Positions 50,871 through 62,469 of a stretch of 64,000 nt of DNA are shown here, piece after piece. The translations under genes and the position numbers were made by a program. Within the stretch, counting starts at the first letter, position 1; each line of letters starts with the position of its first letter. The notes under the pieces were generated by a model. The model was not told where the DNA came from, made no database searches, and saw only the letters and a list, made by a program, of their open reading frames with translations. The DNA is from Panonychus citri (Eukaryota; Arthropoda; Arachnida; Trombidiformes; Tetranychidae), in assembly GCF_014898815.1 (NCBI RefSeq), contig NW_026515546.1, positions 2,838,501-2,902,500 on the forward strand, read 5' to 3'.

Positions 50871-53800
50871 GATTAAGATGATAATTAGGATGATAAAAAA
50901 AAGGGGAGATTTTTATTATTTATTTTAGTAATATTATCATTTTTTTCAGTTCTCATGTTAATTATTATTTATAGATAATTAGGTTTCCATATAATCAATT
51001 GTCCAACCGTTAAATTAATTGTGTAAGTCAGTTGATTATCAGCTAATTATCATTTGTCTTTGCATGTTTAATAACAATTGATCATATTCAGACAAATGAT
51101 ATTGATTGAGAACAACAATTAACATTTATATTCATTAATAAGTATATATATTGAGTGATATACTATGTTATAGATGTAATTATTTATACTGGTTGATTGT
51201 TGATGATTAACATTTATGATCAGTTGATTGTTTTGTGACTGTTACTATTAGATTGACGTTAATGCTGAGCACACTTTCAAGGATCATTGTAAATTGAATG
51301 AGGGGATTAACTGTTAATTTGAATGGATAATTAATTTTTCTATGTCAATTTGTTGATAGTGATGAGGAGGAAGATAAGATGACAAGGGAGTGGGTGAGGG
51401 ATGGGTGATGGTGGGTAAGATGATGATGATGATGATGAAGATATGACACACGGCGGAAAACAAAAAGTGCAAGAGCTTGTTAGAGGATTAAAACATTTCC
51501 AAGCTAATCCATTGGAGGTCATACTGGATTAAACCTCAACTAATCATGTTACTCAAATAATTTACTAATACTTACAATCAATTGGGTTTCAGATTAACTG
51601 TTTACTTTGAGTGTTCATTTACGTTTGACAGTTTTGCTCGCAAAGCAATTTAATCAAACATAATTAACTTTAATCAACCGATTCTGACTTTGATTAGTTT
51701 CCTCGAGTTGCATATGTGAGTGTGTGTTGAATACTCAGGATGGACAGAGTTCAGGGTGTGGATATTAGGGTGGCCAGTTTTTTTTTTTTGGTTCGAAGTC
51801 GGAATCTTCTCTTTAATCTTTTATTTCCGTTTCCTCTTTTTCTTTTTTCATCTCTCAATTATTACGATAATTGTGATTGTTTTTGTCTCTTCTTGAGTAA
51901 TATTTTGTTGATTGTTAATGACTGATTGTTGAAATATCAACAGAAACAAAAACTAAAATAGTAAATTGAATCTGCATTTAAATTTGAATTTTGATTTGAT
52001 TGTTTTGATTGTTTCAAATGGTGACAAATTCAAACAATTTAATACACAATTGAATCAAATTGTATATTAACAGTGTTGAGAGTGAAACAATAATAATAAT
52101 AAAAAGTAAATTTAATTGTTGATTATGATCAGAATCAAATCAAGGTGAAAGAAAAAAAAACTTCATGTTATCAGTTTATTCAATTACGTTGAAACTTTTT
52201 TATTGTTCCCTTGATTATGATTATGATTATGATTTGATTGTTTAACATTAAATTGTCAAAGGTAATTGAATAATGTATGATGATAATGATGATGGAGATG
52301 ATGAAGATGATAAAAGCCTTGAGTAGATTATTGTATTATCATTGAGATAGAATGGAGAAAATTTTTCTTTCTCCTGCAAACTTAATTGTTGATGATTTCT
52401 AATGACGATGATGATCAACAATCAATTGAGTGTAAAATTGTTTCCAATTAATTGATTTATCTATCACACACAATACATTAGTTAATTATCTTTATCAATT
52501 GAATTTATCTCCTAAACTAATAATAACATTTACAATTGAACAGTGGAAGAAATTAAATCAAGATTAATCTGATTGTAAGTGAATTAAATTAAACTCTTAT
52601 ATATATATTAAAATAGTTAATGAATAATTTATCAATGTGATGATATATAAAAAAAAAGGTTTTAAATTGTTGATCAAGTAATTAAATACACTTGATGATG
52701 ATTAAAAGGCGGAGAGTGAAGATAAGTTAATTGTTTGATTGTTTGATAACCTAATAATAATAAACTAATTTAAGTTAACAATCAGTTACTGTTAAAGTAA
52801 ATTTCCGTTCATTGATTATCATCATCTTCATCCTGATGATGGAGATGATGAGGATGAGGATGAGGAAAACTGTTCACTGGATAATATTGATTATCATCCT
52901 CATCATGGGTGGAGCTTTGGGTGATGAGGAAGATGAACAAAAAGGTGTTGAGATGAAGATGAAGATGAAGATAAACATTAGATAATATTATTGTTTGAGA
53001 GCCAATAGAAACATTGAGAAGGAGGAGACAAGATGATGATTAATATTTAAGGATAACATTTATCATCTTCATCCTCGACTTGATCCTCATCTCCATCATC
53101 ATCTCATATGAAACTTTCATTCAACCAGAAAATTTCATCAACTGTAAACTTAATTGTTCAAATATAATCATTTCATTTGATTGTTGTTATTTTCATGATT
53201 AATATTTACTTTGTTGTTAATTTAGTTTGATTTATTTTTTTATAATGATGATGATGATGATTAGGATGATTAGGACGATTAGGATTATAATTTGTGTCTC
53301 TATGTGTTTTACTTTATTAGGGTAAAATATACAATCAAATTAAGTTAATCAACTTTGATTATGTTAACCTACAATTATCAATTATTAATCAGTGAATCAG
53401 TTATAATGAAAAGTTTTGAAGAAAAATTTTTCTACCTGAGATGAATTTCAATTTAATTGTTATCAATTAGATGATTATGTTGATTATGGTTACAATTTAG
53501 TTACCTTTACAACAATCACAATTAACAATCATCATATTGAATATATGGTTGAGTTAATTGTGATGATAATGATGACCATTGGTCAGCTTTGGGCTGTTAA
53601 CTTCAATAATAATCTGAACCTTTTAATTGTTGAATGGGTGGTGAGGATTAACAATTAATTCAAAATTAATTGAACCGTTAATTCAAAATTGTTTTGATAA
53701 TCAGTAAATATATAAACCAAATCAAATCCTAAAACAATATAATAATAAAAAAAATTAGTCAAAGACTAAAGATTAAAACTAAATTAACTATTTAACAGCA

Positions 53801-56800
53801 ACAATTAAAAGCCATTATAATGATTATGATTATAATCATCATCTGAATTTAATGATAAACAAAAATAATTATATTATTAATTTGATTCACATCAATTGCT
53901 ATTATTGGTTTAATTTTTACCTTTGAATTATTATATTTAAATCATTATGTATTCAGGTAACATAATGATAATCATGGAAACGTAATTACAATTAGTTTTT
54001 AACAATGATTAACGTTTGATAATCATTGATAATCAACAATCAAATATCATAATAATCAAATTTTCTCGTTGATAATCAGTTTAATTATGATTGCAGGGGA
54101 ATCGAGAAAAAAAAAGAAATCTGAATAAATATGAGAAGAAAAAAAAATCAATAACAATCAAAGTTAATCCAATAATTAAACTGCAATAATAACAATTTAA
54201 TAAAGTCAAATTGAAATTAAATCAACACAACAATCAAATCAATTGAATGATATATTATTAAGAGACAAACATTATTGGTGTTGAATCAAGTTGATGATGA
54301 TGATTAAGATGATTAACATAATCAGATGATAATATAATAGTAATGATGATAAAAATTCACTCCCACTTGATGAGGTGGCGATGGTGAGTGAGGGTAAGTG
54401 AGGGTGGGGTGGGGTGGGTGAAGTGGATTGATTGTTGTGGAGGTGAACAAAATAAAAGTGATTAGATTCTGATTCTTGAGTATGATTAATATTATATTTG
54501 TATTCATTGAATTGTTGTTGATCATAAATCACCGGAGTGTGAAAATGAACAGAATCCTTTTCATCTTATCCAAAAGCCAACCCACTCCACCTTATCCACC
54601 TCTTGACATGGTGAAGAAGATGATGAAGATAAAGATGATAAAGATAAGAGGTAAGTTCAACAACATAGAGAAAAGTTAATAAAAGTTTTTTTCTTCTTCT
54701 TCGAGTAAAAAAAAGAAGAGTTTTTTTTTCTTTTCTCATTCATGTAAAAAACTTTTTATCATTTTTGGGTTTGATTTAATTTTAAATCTCACACACACAC
54801 ACACACGGAGGTGAAGGTGATGAGGATGATTATGAAGGTGGAAGAGGAAGTTAAGTGGGGTAGAGTGGGTGGATAGAGTAAATGGAATCCATTGAACGAA
54901 AGAAGCGAGAAAAAAAAAGGTTCATGGGGAGTTTAGAATGTTGATTTTGATTCGAATTTAATTCAGGAAGAAGTTCTTATAATTCTCATTCATTTTAAGC
55001 TTTTCTTTCTCCTCTCTCACTTTCTCACTCTTTCACTCACCTTCTCTCATCTTCCGTTTCCTCTTTTTCTCCTTCCGGTTCCTTCAATCGGTTATATTTG
55101 TGCTTCGTACTTATTATTATTATTGATATTATTTAATAGTCTACTTAAAACACTCACTGGGAGTTGAGTGAGATCAAGTGTTATCACTATTAACTAATAT
55201 TAGATTCTGATGATCAAGTGGAGGTTGATTGGAGGTTGGGGTTGGAATGGCAATTTAATTACAATTCATAGATTATTATTATTATTATTATTATTTTTAC
55301 TATTGTTGTTGATGATGATTATTTGATTAGATAATAACAATTAGTTAACTAACCTAAGTGATGTGATTGGATGATAATTAGTTTTTCTTGTTATTATCAT
55401 TATTACTATTGTTGATTTATCTTAATTGCTGTTAATTGATTTCCATGATCATTCAATTTAATCAAAATCAATCAAATTGTTTATTACTATCGTTTTGTTT
55501 TTCTTGATGATTGTTGATTGTTGATCAACACAATCAATAAATGAAATTACAAAATTTTTGTCCAAATGACAGAATTGGTTATTATTATTATTATTGATCA
55601 ACCTTTTTGTTTACCTTTAACATTTTGATTGTTGTTAACTACTATTAACTTTAATCAAAATAATCAATCCGTAATCAAATATTAGTTTAACTCAATATAT
55701 TTATTAACAGTTAAATCCAGTTTATTGTTATTTCAATGAATTTAATCAACAACAATCAAGAATCGGATGAAAAAATATTCAATAAATGGTTGTTACTGTT
55801 TTTTAATTAACTCATTCATGATTATGATCTGTTTATACCCTGAGGGCAATTTAATATATATATGATAAGATGATAATATAAGTGAGTGTCAACTTGTATT
55901 TAAATTGGCAATACAAGTGATTTGATTTGATTATGAGTCATTTAATTGTAAACTATCATTGATCTGATAAATTGTTGCAATTAAAGTATAAATTTACTTT
56001 TAAATCAATTGCTAATGAAAAGTTTATCATTATATTGATCAATGATAATTATTGATTGTTATGGGAAACTAATTGTTATTTTAATATTATTATCAAATTG
56101 TAAGTGATTAGCTAATTGTTATGGTTAATGATTATATGCATATAATTATAAATAAGTTTTAATTGTGTTTAGTATCAATTGTAATATGTTATTTTAATTA
56201 CTTATCTTTGTGAAAATCAATGAACCAAATTAATTGTTGATTGATTCAATTTGTGTGAATTAATTTAACTTGTTATTTGTATCAAGTGTTTAGTTGATTA
56301 TTACAACTGAATTAACATTGATTATCAATACAATCATCCAATCAATCAATCAATCAGATAATCAGTGAACCTTAATTTAAATCAGCAATTAAGCTTAGTA
56401 ACAATGTTTGTTAATTGATTGTGATTGTTTGTTATTTTTGATTAACAGTTACAATCAAATTAACTCATCAAAGTTATTAACCATACAAAACAATTAAGTT
56501 AATTGTTAATTTGACTGAGACTATTTTTGTCTGATGATTAAAAGTAATCATTTTGTTTACTGTTTAATTTAATTAATTTTCTGAACAAACTTTTTTTTTA
56601 ATTAACTTAATATTAGATTGTAATTTCTGTGGTAATTAAAGGTGACGATTAACTTTGTGATTAATTGTTTGAAAACAATTTTAACACACAATTAATAATA
56701 ATAGGAAATCATATTAATTGTAATCATTTGAAAAGAGGAAATTTTTTCCTCACTAACAATTAACAAAAGTTAATTGTTGTTGAAAGGTAAACAGTAATAA

Positions 56801-57289
56801 AAAAGGTTAACTAATTGTGATTGTGATTGTAATTGATTAAATTAAATCCAATTAAGTAAAATTTTCTGGTTCCAAAACTCAATTAAGTTAATCAACCTTT
56901 TCAATCACCTTCATTTTTTGTTCATCATCATGTTAACAATCAATAATCAATGGAGATAATCAACTAATCAACTAATTAATTTGTTTATCATTCACTGGAC
57001 AAGTTGATTAGTAAAATCAATCTAATCAAATGCTAATGTTTGTCTTTGATTATTGATCAACAATTCAAATTAACTCATCTTGTAAAACTAATTGAGATGA
57101 TGATGAGAGGATGAGGATGAGGATTAAGAAGAAGAAGAAGAAGAAGAAGAAAGAAAAGAAAGAGAAAAGGTGAAAATAGAAGAAAAATAGAGAAGAGAAA
57201 AAAATTAGAACAAATTAGATCAAAGTTCTGAGTCGATTCGAGATCGACCAACCAATAGAATCGTTTTATGTTAATTTAGTTTCTCTTCC
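50871..57289. other. Spacer between the two head-to-head rx copies
   Basis: 6.4 kb, AT-rich, rich in TTAATTGTT/AACAATTAA words, with TGA/TCA runs near 52.3, 52.85 and 53.25 kb, GT-rich low-complexity near 54.4 kb and a CA tract at 54790-54806. No coding exon supported on either strand. Candidate position for shared rx regulatory elements, but nothing specific can be named. Confidence 0.55.
54790..54806. repeat. (CA)8 microsatellite
   Basis: Short perfect CA run, the only clear CA/TG dinucleotide tract in the window. Confidence 0.9.
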
Positions 57290-57304
57290 AGTGACACCTA
57301 GTGT
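57290..57304 (-). promoter_or_regulatory. CTCF-like motif in the rx promoter
   Basis: Minus-strand ACACTAGGTGTCACT resembles the CTCF core (CCASYAGRKGGC) with one or two mismatches, about 250 bases before the rx start codon. The shortened paralogue has AACTAGAGGTCACTAG at the matching place, which breaks the match. By-eye similarity only. Confidence 0.25.
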
Positions 57305-57555
57305 TTATCTTCATTCGTCTTCTTTATCATCATCTCACATAGACAGAATTAGGAGAGAGAGATGACAAAAAATATCGATCATCATCTTCATCATTATCAT
57401 TCAATGAGATGTTAACATAACTGTGAAAAGAGAAAAAGTTTCATTTTAGATTCGAAAAAAAAATTTTCGATTCATTTTCTTTCCACTTCTATTTCTCGAT
57501 TGTTATCCTATTATCTTGTTATTAAACCAACAATCAATTAAATTAGTGAATCACA

Positions 57556-57655
57556 ATGAAGAGACACAGTATTGATGCTATACTTGGAATTCAACACATC
57601 GATACAATTAATTCAACGGCAACAATTAAACAGCAATCAAATAAAAAGGATAAAA
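57556..57655 (+). CDS. rx: rx exon 1 (octapeptide exon)
   Basis: ATG at 57556 followed by KRHSIDAILG; donor AAAA|GTAAGT. Same length and phase as exon 1 of the minus-strand paralogue. Confidence 0.9.
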
Positions 57656-60600
57656 GTAAGTTAATTGTTGATTTCTATATAACTTCATTAATCTAAATCC
57701 TCACAATCTAATATCCCATTTGATTAACTATTCACTGTCCATATTCATCCAATCATCTATGAGTTTGATTAATTGTCTCGTAATTAGATATTGGTGAGAT
57801 TATACAAGGAATTAGCTTAATTACTATTTGCTTACAATCAAGTTGATAAACTTTTTTGTTGAAAGTGTAACAATTAAGATTAACAAAGGAATCGATTCCT
57901 TGACAAGATAACAAGATAATCCAATGTCTCGGTTTAAACTATTCAACAACTAAACTAAAACTAATCAACTAACTTAATCTACTACAACTTCAACTACTAC
58001 AACAATTTACTTTAATTGTTGATGTAAATAAAATTGTCACCTTAATTATAATCTCAATCCAATCAAATTTGCTCAATCAACGGTAATCAGAAGCGAAAGG
58101 AAAATAATAATGTTAACTGAATAAAATGGTTGAACAATTAAAGAGTTTAAATTGTTGCTAGTTAATAGTTGATAATAGTGAACAGATTAACAATCAATGA
58201 TTATGATAAATAAAATGAATATTGAAATTGTATTTAAACGTAAGTGGACAGATTGAGATGTGATAATGTTAATCATGATTATGATGATGATAATCATAAT
58301 AATGATGATAATGATGGTGATGGTGATTGTGATTGTAATTGTAATGGTGATGATAAATTGTAAACACGATGATTATGATTAACAATAAACACTTAACTTT
58401 AAAGTAAATCAACCATAGGAAATATATTGTTACCTATGGTGATGGATAATAATAAATAATAGTAAAAAAACTAATAGATTATAAACTTGTTGATATATTG
58501 AAGTAGTATGAACATAATAACAACAATAACAATTAACTGGTTACAATTTAAGTCTTTGATTGTTGTTGGTTAACAATAAATGGAAACATTTTGTCAATAG
58601 TTTTCTTTACAGTTTATTTATTCATCATCATCCTCATCATTATCATCATTTTATCATCAACTTACCTGGATCACTCCCAATACTTTCAATTCAATTTTAT
58701 GCCAATATCTAATTCATTCACTTTCCTATCTGATTTCTTTAAATTGTGGCTCTTTTAGCAGTTCTACCTTTTTCTCTATCATCACCATCATCGTCTTCAT
58801 CATCTTCCTCTTCACTATCATCTTCTACTTCTGCAGTAGCCTCATCGTCTTTCACTTTTGGATTTAATAATTCCGGAAGTAACAATGAGCTCGACAGAAA
58901 AGGAGGTGTCTTGCTTGTGGTCAACGGTAATGGTCAAAGTGTCGGAGTTGGAGTTGGATCTGGTGGACTATCCAATGGTCATTCTAAGGCTAGTTTATCT
59001 TTTGGATTAATGAAAAGTTCATCATCAATTGTAACAACAACAACAACATCTTCATCATCACCAACATCGATTGGTGAAAACAATCAATTGACAAAAGCAA
59101 TTAACTCAACAAGTTTCAATCCTAATCATCATCATCCACTTCGTCATCATGTTAATGGCTACTCTCCTTGTCCATCACCTCAATTATCATATAAAGATGA
59201 AGATAATTTTGAGGAGGATAATATTCATCACAATGACGATGAAGATAATAACGGTCGATTAGACGAAATCGATGATGATGACGACGATACTTGTGCATCT
59301 ATGGACTCGAACTCTGGTTACCCTTCGGGTAACACAAACGTGAACCATAATGAACTTTCTGGACCAAAATCGAAACACCGACGGACCCGTACAACTTTTA
59401 CAACTTATCAACTTTACGAACTCGAAAGAGCATTTGAAAAGTCGCAATATCCTGATGTTTTTACTCGTGAAGAATTGGCCTGTAAGGTCAATTTATCTGA
59501 GGCTCGTGTTCAGGTTAGTTACGATTTACCTTTCAAGCTCTCATTCAATTTTGTCTATAAAATCAAATTAAAGTCAACATGTTTACTTTTATATCCAGTT
59601 CTTCATTAGTAAATTGATTTATCCTTCAAGTTAATTGTTTAAATCTTAATTTTCCGTTACAATTGTTGATTCTTTAATCATACATCTTAACTGTTTCAGG
59701 TACAAAAACTTACATTGTTATCATTAGACATTAATCATTAATCATTAAGCGATTAGCAACAATAAAATATTGATCAATTCCCTGAATGATAATTAATTTA
59801 TTCCTATTAACATTTTGTATTAATTTTTAACTTTTATTTGATCAACCTAATGATCAAACAAGTTTAATCATAATTGTTTAATGATTATCTAATTGTTATA
59901 TAGCCAAGTACATTAAATTGTTCTTGGGAAAATCAATGAACCATTAAATTTAATTGTTTCTTTGTCTTTATCCTATTTTATTGGTAATTTTATAAATTTG
60001 AGTTATGCTATCAACAATTAACCACTTCCAGTAATTAACGATCATTTAATCAATTTAATGTTTGTTGCCTCTTATTGCTTTAAATAGGTTTGGTTTCAAA
60101 ATCGTCGAGCTAAATGGAGACGACAGGAAAAGATGGAAAGTCAATCATCATCGGGTTTTAATCATCCACAATTAACTGATTCATTTGTTTCACCAAATAC
60201 TCGATTAAATGGACTACCAATTAATCCTACCTCATCATCAGGTCCAAACTCGTTACCAAACTCACTGGCTAATATTAATGGCTCTAGTACAATAGGCTTA
60301 ACACCTTATCATTTTCACCCTTATCCTCATCATCCTGCCCATCATCATCCTCATCACCATCATCCACTTTCTTCACTCCATCAATCAATCCCCATACAAT
60401 ATCCTCTTGAATCGTGGTTAGCAGCAGCAGCAGCCACAGCAACACCAACAACAATATCTTCAACTACAACCACATCGTCAACACCTCAAGCATCATCATT
60501 GTTATTAACTGCAACTAAAGCGAAAGTAATATCACCTTCAAGCTCATCATCTTCATCTTCACCAACAACAACAACAACCTCACCGATCTCTTCATCTCCA

Positions 60601-61170
60601 TCAACTACTACAACACCGTCTGTATTATTATCATCACTACCTGGTTTTAAACCGTCTCCTTCATCATCTAATCCTTATCCAAGTTACTTGTTAACTTCTG
60701 CAGCCTCTTCTACACCATCACCTTCGTCATCAGGATCATCAGCATCATCCATAGCAATTAAACTACCTCATTTATCATCCTCATCAAATGTTACATCTTC
60801 TACATCCAATTCAACAGCAACTTTAGCTGCTGCACTACATCATTATGTTAACCCACTATTTCAATTCACAACACCACATCACCCTCTTCACCACCATTCC
60901 CTTACATCACATCCTGGACCTTTACTTTTCCTAAACAATGTTACTAAAAATACTCAAAACTTATCTGGCTCCTCTCCTTCATCATCAACTCTGTCAGGTA
61001 ATCCATTGAATCTTTCACTAGGCGAAGAATCAACACAAACCAATTCAATAGAAGTTAATGATAATACTCAGATGGTTTTAAAAACAATAGATGATAACCA
61101 TTTAGAGATTTCATCCAAAAAAATTAAAGAAAATCCAGAATCATGTAATAATAAAGTAAGAGTTGTTTGA
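57556..61170 (+). CDS. rx: Retinal homeobox (Rx) transcription factor, full-length copy
   Basis: Exons 57556-57655, 58837-59513 and 60088-61170 join (phases 1 and 0) to 619 residues. The N-terminus has the octapeptide HSIDAILG (residues 4-11). An acidic stretch precedes the homeodomain (about 214-273): TTYQLYELERAFEKSQYPDV, REELACKVNL, then VWFQNRRAKWRRQEKM across the intron between residues 46 and 47, an intron position common in paired-like genes. Gln50 is present. C-terminal to it are His-rich (HHHPHHHHP), PLESWL, poly-Ala, long Ser/Thr runs, SLPGFKP and YPSYLL; PLESWL and SLPGF followed by YPSYL are recognisable Rx C-terminal motifs. Rx controls anterior brain and eye-field development in animals. 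The OAR motif found near the C-terminus of many Rx proteins is not visible; the protein ends NNKVRVV. Intron 1 (1181 bases) holds the right arm of the inverted repeat. Confidence 0.9.
57862..58719. repeat. Right arm of the non-coding inverted repeat, in rx intron 1
   Basis: Nearly identical in reverse complement to 49962-50870, including the palindrome AAGGAATCGATTCCTT (57886-57901). Relative to the direction of its rx gene it has the same orientation as the left arm, but it lies inside intron 1 rather than upstream of exon 1. A partial third copy is at about 62502-62660. Confidence 0.9.
58837..59513 (+). CDS. rx: rx exon 2 (acidic region and homeodomain residues 1-46)
   Basis: Acceptor ACTTCTGCAG, donor CAG|GTTAGT. 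The open frame continues upstream to 58746 as Ser-rich sequence, but phase and comparison with the paralogue place the exon start at 58837. Confidence 0.9.
59514..60087 (+). other. rx intron 2
   Basis: 574 bases, GTTAGT to TTAAATAG, with a poor pyrimidine tract. Its middle part recurs at about 63545-63720 in the rx pseudogene. The paralogue at 48 kb has an unrelated 80-base intron here. Confidence 0.7.
60088..61170 (+). CDS. rx: rx exon 3 (helix 3 and C-terminal region)
   Basis: Begins GTTTGGTTTCAAAATCG (homeodomain residue 47 onward) and runs 361 codons to TGA at 61168. Rich in Ser, Thr, His and Pro; contains PLESWL. Confidence 0.9.
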   Translation, partial: VWFQNRRAKWRRQEKMESQSSSGFNHPQLTDSFVSPNTRLNGLPINPTSSSGPNSLPNSLANINGSSTIGLTPYHFHPYPHHPAHHHPHHHHPLSSLHQSIPIQYPLESWLAAAAATATPTTISSTTTTSSTPQASSLLLTATKAKVISPSSSSSSSSPTTTTTSPISSSPSTTTTPSVLLSSLPGFKPSPSSSNPYPSYLLTSAASSTPSPSSSGSSASSIAIKLPHLSSSSNVTSSTSNSTATLAAALHHYVNPLFQFTTPHHPLHHHSLTSHPGPLLFLNNVTKNTQNLSGSSPSSSTLSGNPLNLSLGEESTQTNSIEVNDNTQMVLKTIDDNHLEISSKKIKENPESCNNKVRVV

Positions 61171-61623
61171 TTTTATCAAAATTACACAATATAATCAATT
61201 AAATATCCTCAATTCATAAAAGCAATTAAAAATTATTATTAAATTCTCTAGTCAATCATTTTTACAATAATGTGAAACTAAGTAAATTTGAACAAAAATT
61301 TTTACTCACAAAATTTAAAGCTGTGGACAAAACTACAACTCAGGTAAAGTTTATATGAAAGATTTGTTAACTTTTATATAATTATAATTATTTCAGTGAA
61401 ATAAGTGAAAAACATAGTGCAGTCAATTGGAATTTTATTTACAGACTTTTAGACGTAAATTAATCAGAAAGGGATAGACCAAAAGTAAGTAAATTTCATT
61501 GCTGAAAATTTTATTACTAATATTAAACCAGAAATTGAAAGTTTTAAGCAACATGACTAGTGAAAAATTAAATCAATTTTAAATTTTGAAGTTTGTGAAT
61601 AGTTAAGATTTATTGTGACCGAA
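61171..61623. other. rx 3' UTR and short intergenic gap
   Basis: AT-rich, with no recognisable gene. The stop of rx and the start of the small homeobox gene are only 453 bases apart. Confidence 0.5.
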
Positions 61624-62158
61624 ATGCTAAAAAATGAAAGCCAAGTTAATGATAGTGCAAATTGCGACTACACAACACATCAAGATGAACAAGGTAAATG
61701 TAAGTAGACAATGAATATAACACTGAAAAACAGAAAAACAATTAAATTTAAAAAGCTATCAATAATTGACAAATTGTTCAAAAATATTAATTTGTTTGCA
61801 TTTTTCAATTTTTTACTGATTTGAAAATATTTTTAGCTTTAATACTTAATAATAAGAAACAAACAAGAGTTGTTTTTCGAGATGATCAGATTGAAGTCCT
61901 CAAGAGCTCTTTCAACAATTCGAATTATCCAGATCTGGCTACTAGAGAATCTTTAGCGGCTGAAATTGGCGTTCAAGAAAACAGTGTAAGAGTAAGTAAA
62001 ATTTTGCTATAGTTATTTAAATAAATAATTTGTATTAATCTGGGTTTTTTAAATTAATAATAATTAATTATTAGATTTGGTTTCAAAATTATCGTGCTAT
62101 ACAGCGAAGAATTCAACAAAGCAACAAACCGTCAAACCCTTTTCCATCCTTTAAATGA
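61624..62158 (+). CDS. Small divergent paired-like homeodomain protein (~104 residues)
   Basis: Three exons predicted: 61624-61699 (alternative end 61693), 61837-61991 and 62075-62158. Donors are T|GTAAGT (or G|GTAAAT) and AGA|GTAAGT, acceptors ATTTTTAG and TTATTAG; phases 1 and 0 agree, giving one open frame of 104 residues. After ~30 residues comes a homeodomain with Arg5, Phe8, Leu16, Phe20, YPD at 25-27, Arg31, then IWFQNYRA with Trp48, Phe49, Gln50, Asn51 and Arg53. The core and base-contact residues are therefore kept, though position 52 is Tyr instead of Arg. The intron falls between residues 46 and 47 exactly as in rx, and Gln50 places it with paired-like factors. It ends only about 15 residues after the homeodomain (KPSNPFPSFK). 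It is much more diverged from rx than the neighbouring copies are from each other, so it is either an old duplicate or another paired-like lineage. Expression is not shown. Confidence 0.7.
61837..61991 (+). CDS. Exon 2 of the small homeobox gene (homeodomain residues 1-46)
   Basis: Encodes TRVVFRDDQIEVLKSSF and onward through ENSVR, ending at a consensus donor GTAAGT. A frame that reads through the donor stops at 62012. Confidence 0.75.
62075..62158 (+). CDS. Exon 3 of the small homeobox gene (recognition helix)
   Basis: ATTTGGTTTCAAAATTATCG encodes IWFQNYR, then AIQRRIQQ, ending TGA at 62156. 27 codons, so easily missed by length filters. Confidence 0.75.
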   Translation: MWFQNYRAIQRRIQQSNKPSNPFPSFK

Positions 62159-62469
62159 TTTCGAAACCAAACTCAAACATTGTTATTTCACAGCAATAGT
62201 TGGTCATAAAAAGGTATATTATGGTTATGAAAATCACTCAGTAAGGAGAATAACTCGCTATAGTTAGTACTGAAACGAAAACACTAGCATCGAATATCGT
62301 GATTAAAACAATTTTAAAACCAAATGAAATAAAAGCACTTTATTCAAATCAATATAATAATTCCCATTGATTCATTTTATTTCAGTACATTCAAAGTTAG
62401 AATATATTAATATAACACATTACAACAATAATGAAGGTTAAATATATCATTTAATGTCAATCGTCAAAA
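62159..62469. other. Spacer between the small homeobox gene and the rx pseudogene
   Basis: AT-rich. No recognisable similarity to the rx copies and no gene seen. Confidence 0.45.

Noticed and set aside
54272..54679. Pro/His/Tyr-rich open frames on both strands near 54.4 kb
   Set aside because: They arise from a GGGTGGGGT-type low-complexity stretch, with overlapping frames of equal length and no motif.
58746..58836. Ser-rich N-terminal extension of rx exon 2
   Set aside because: The frame is open, but the strong acceptor at 58836, the phase match with exon 1 and the same exon boundary in the short paralogue show that this is intron.
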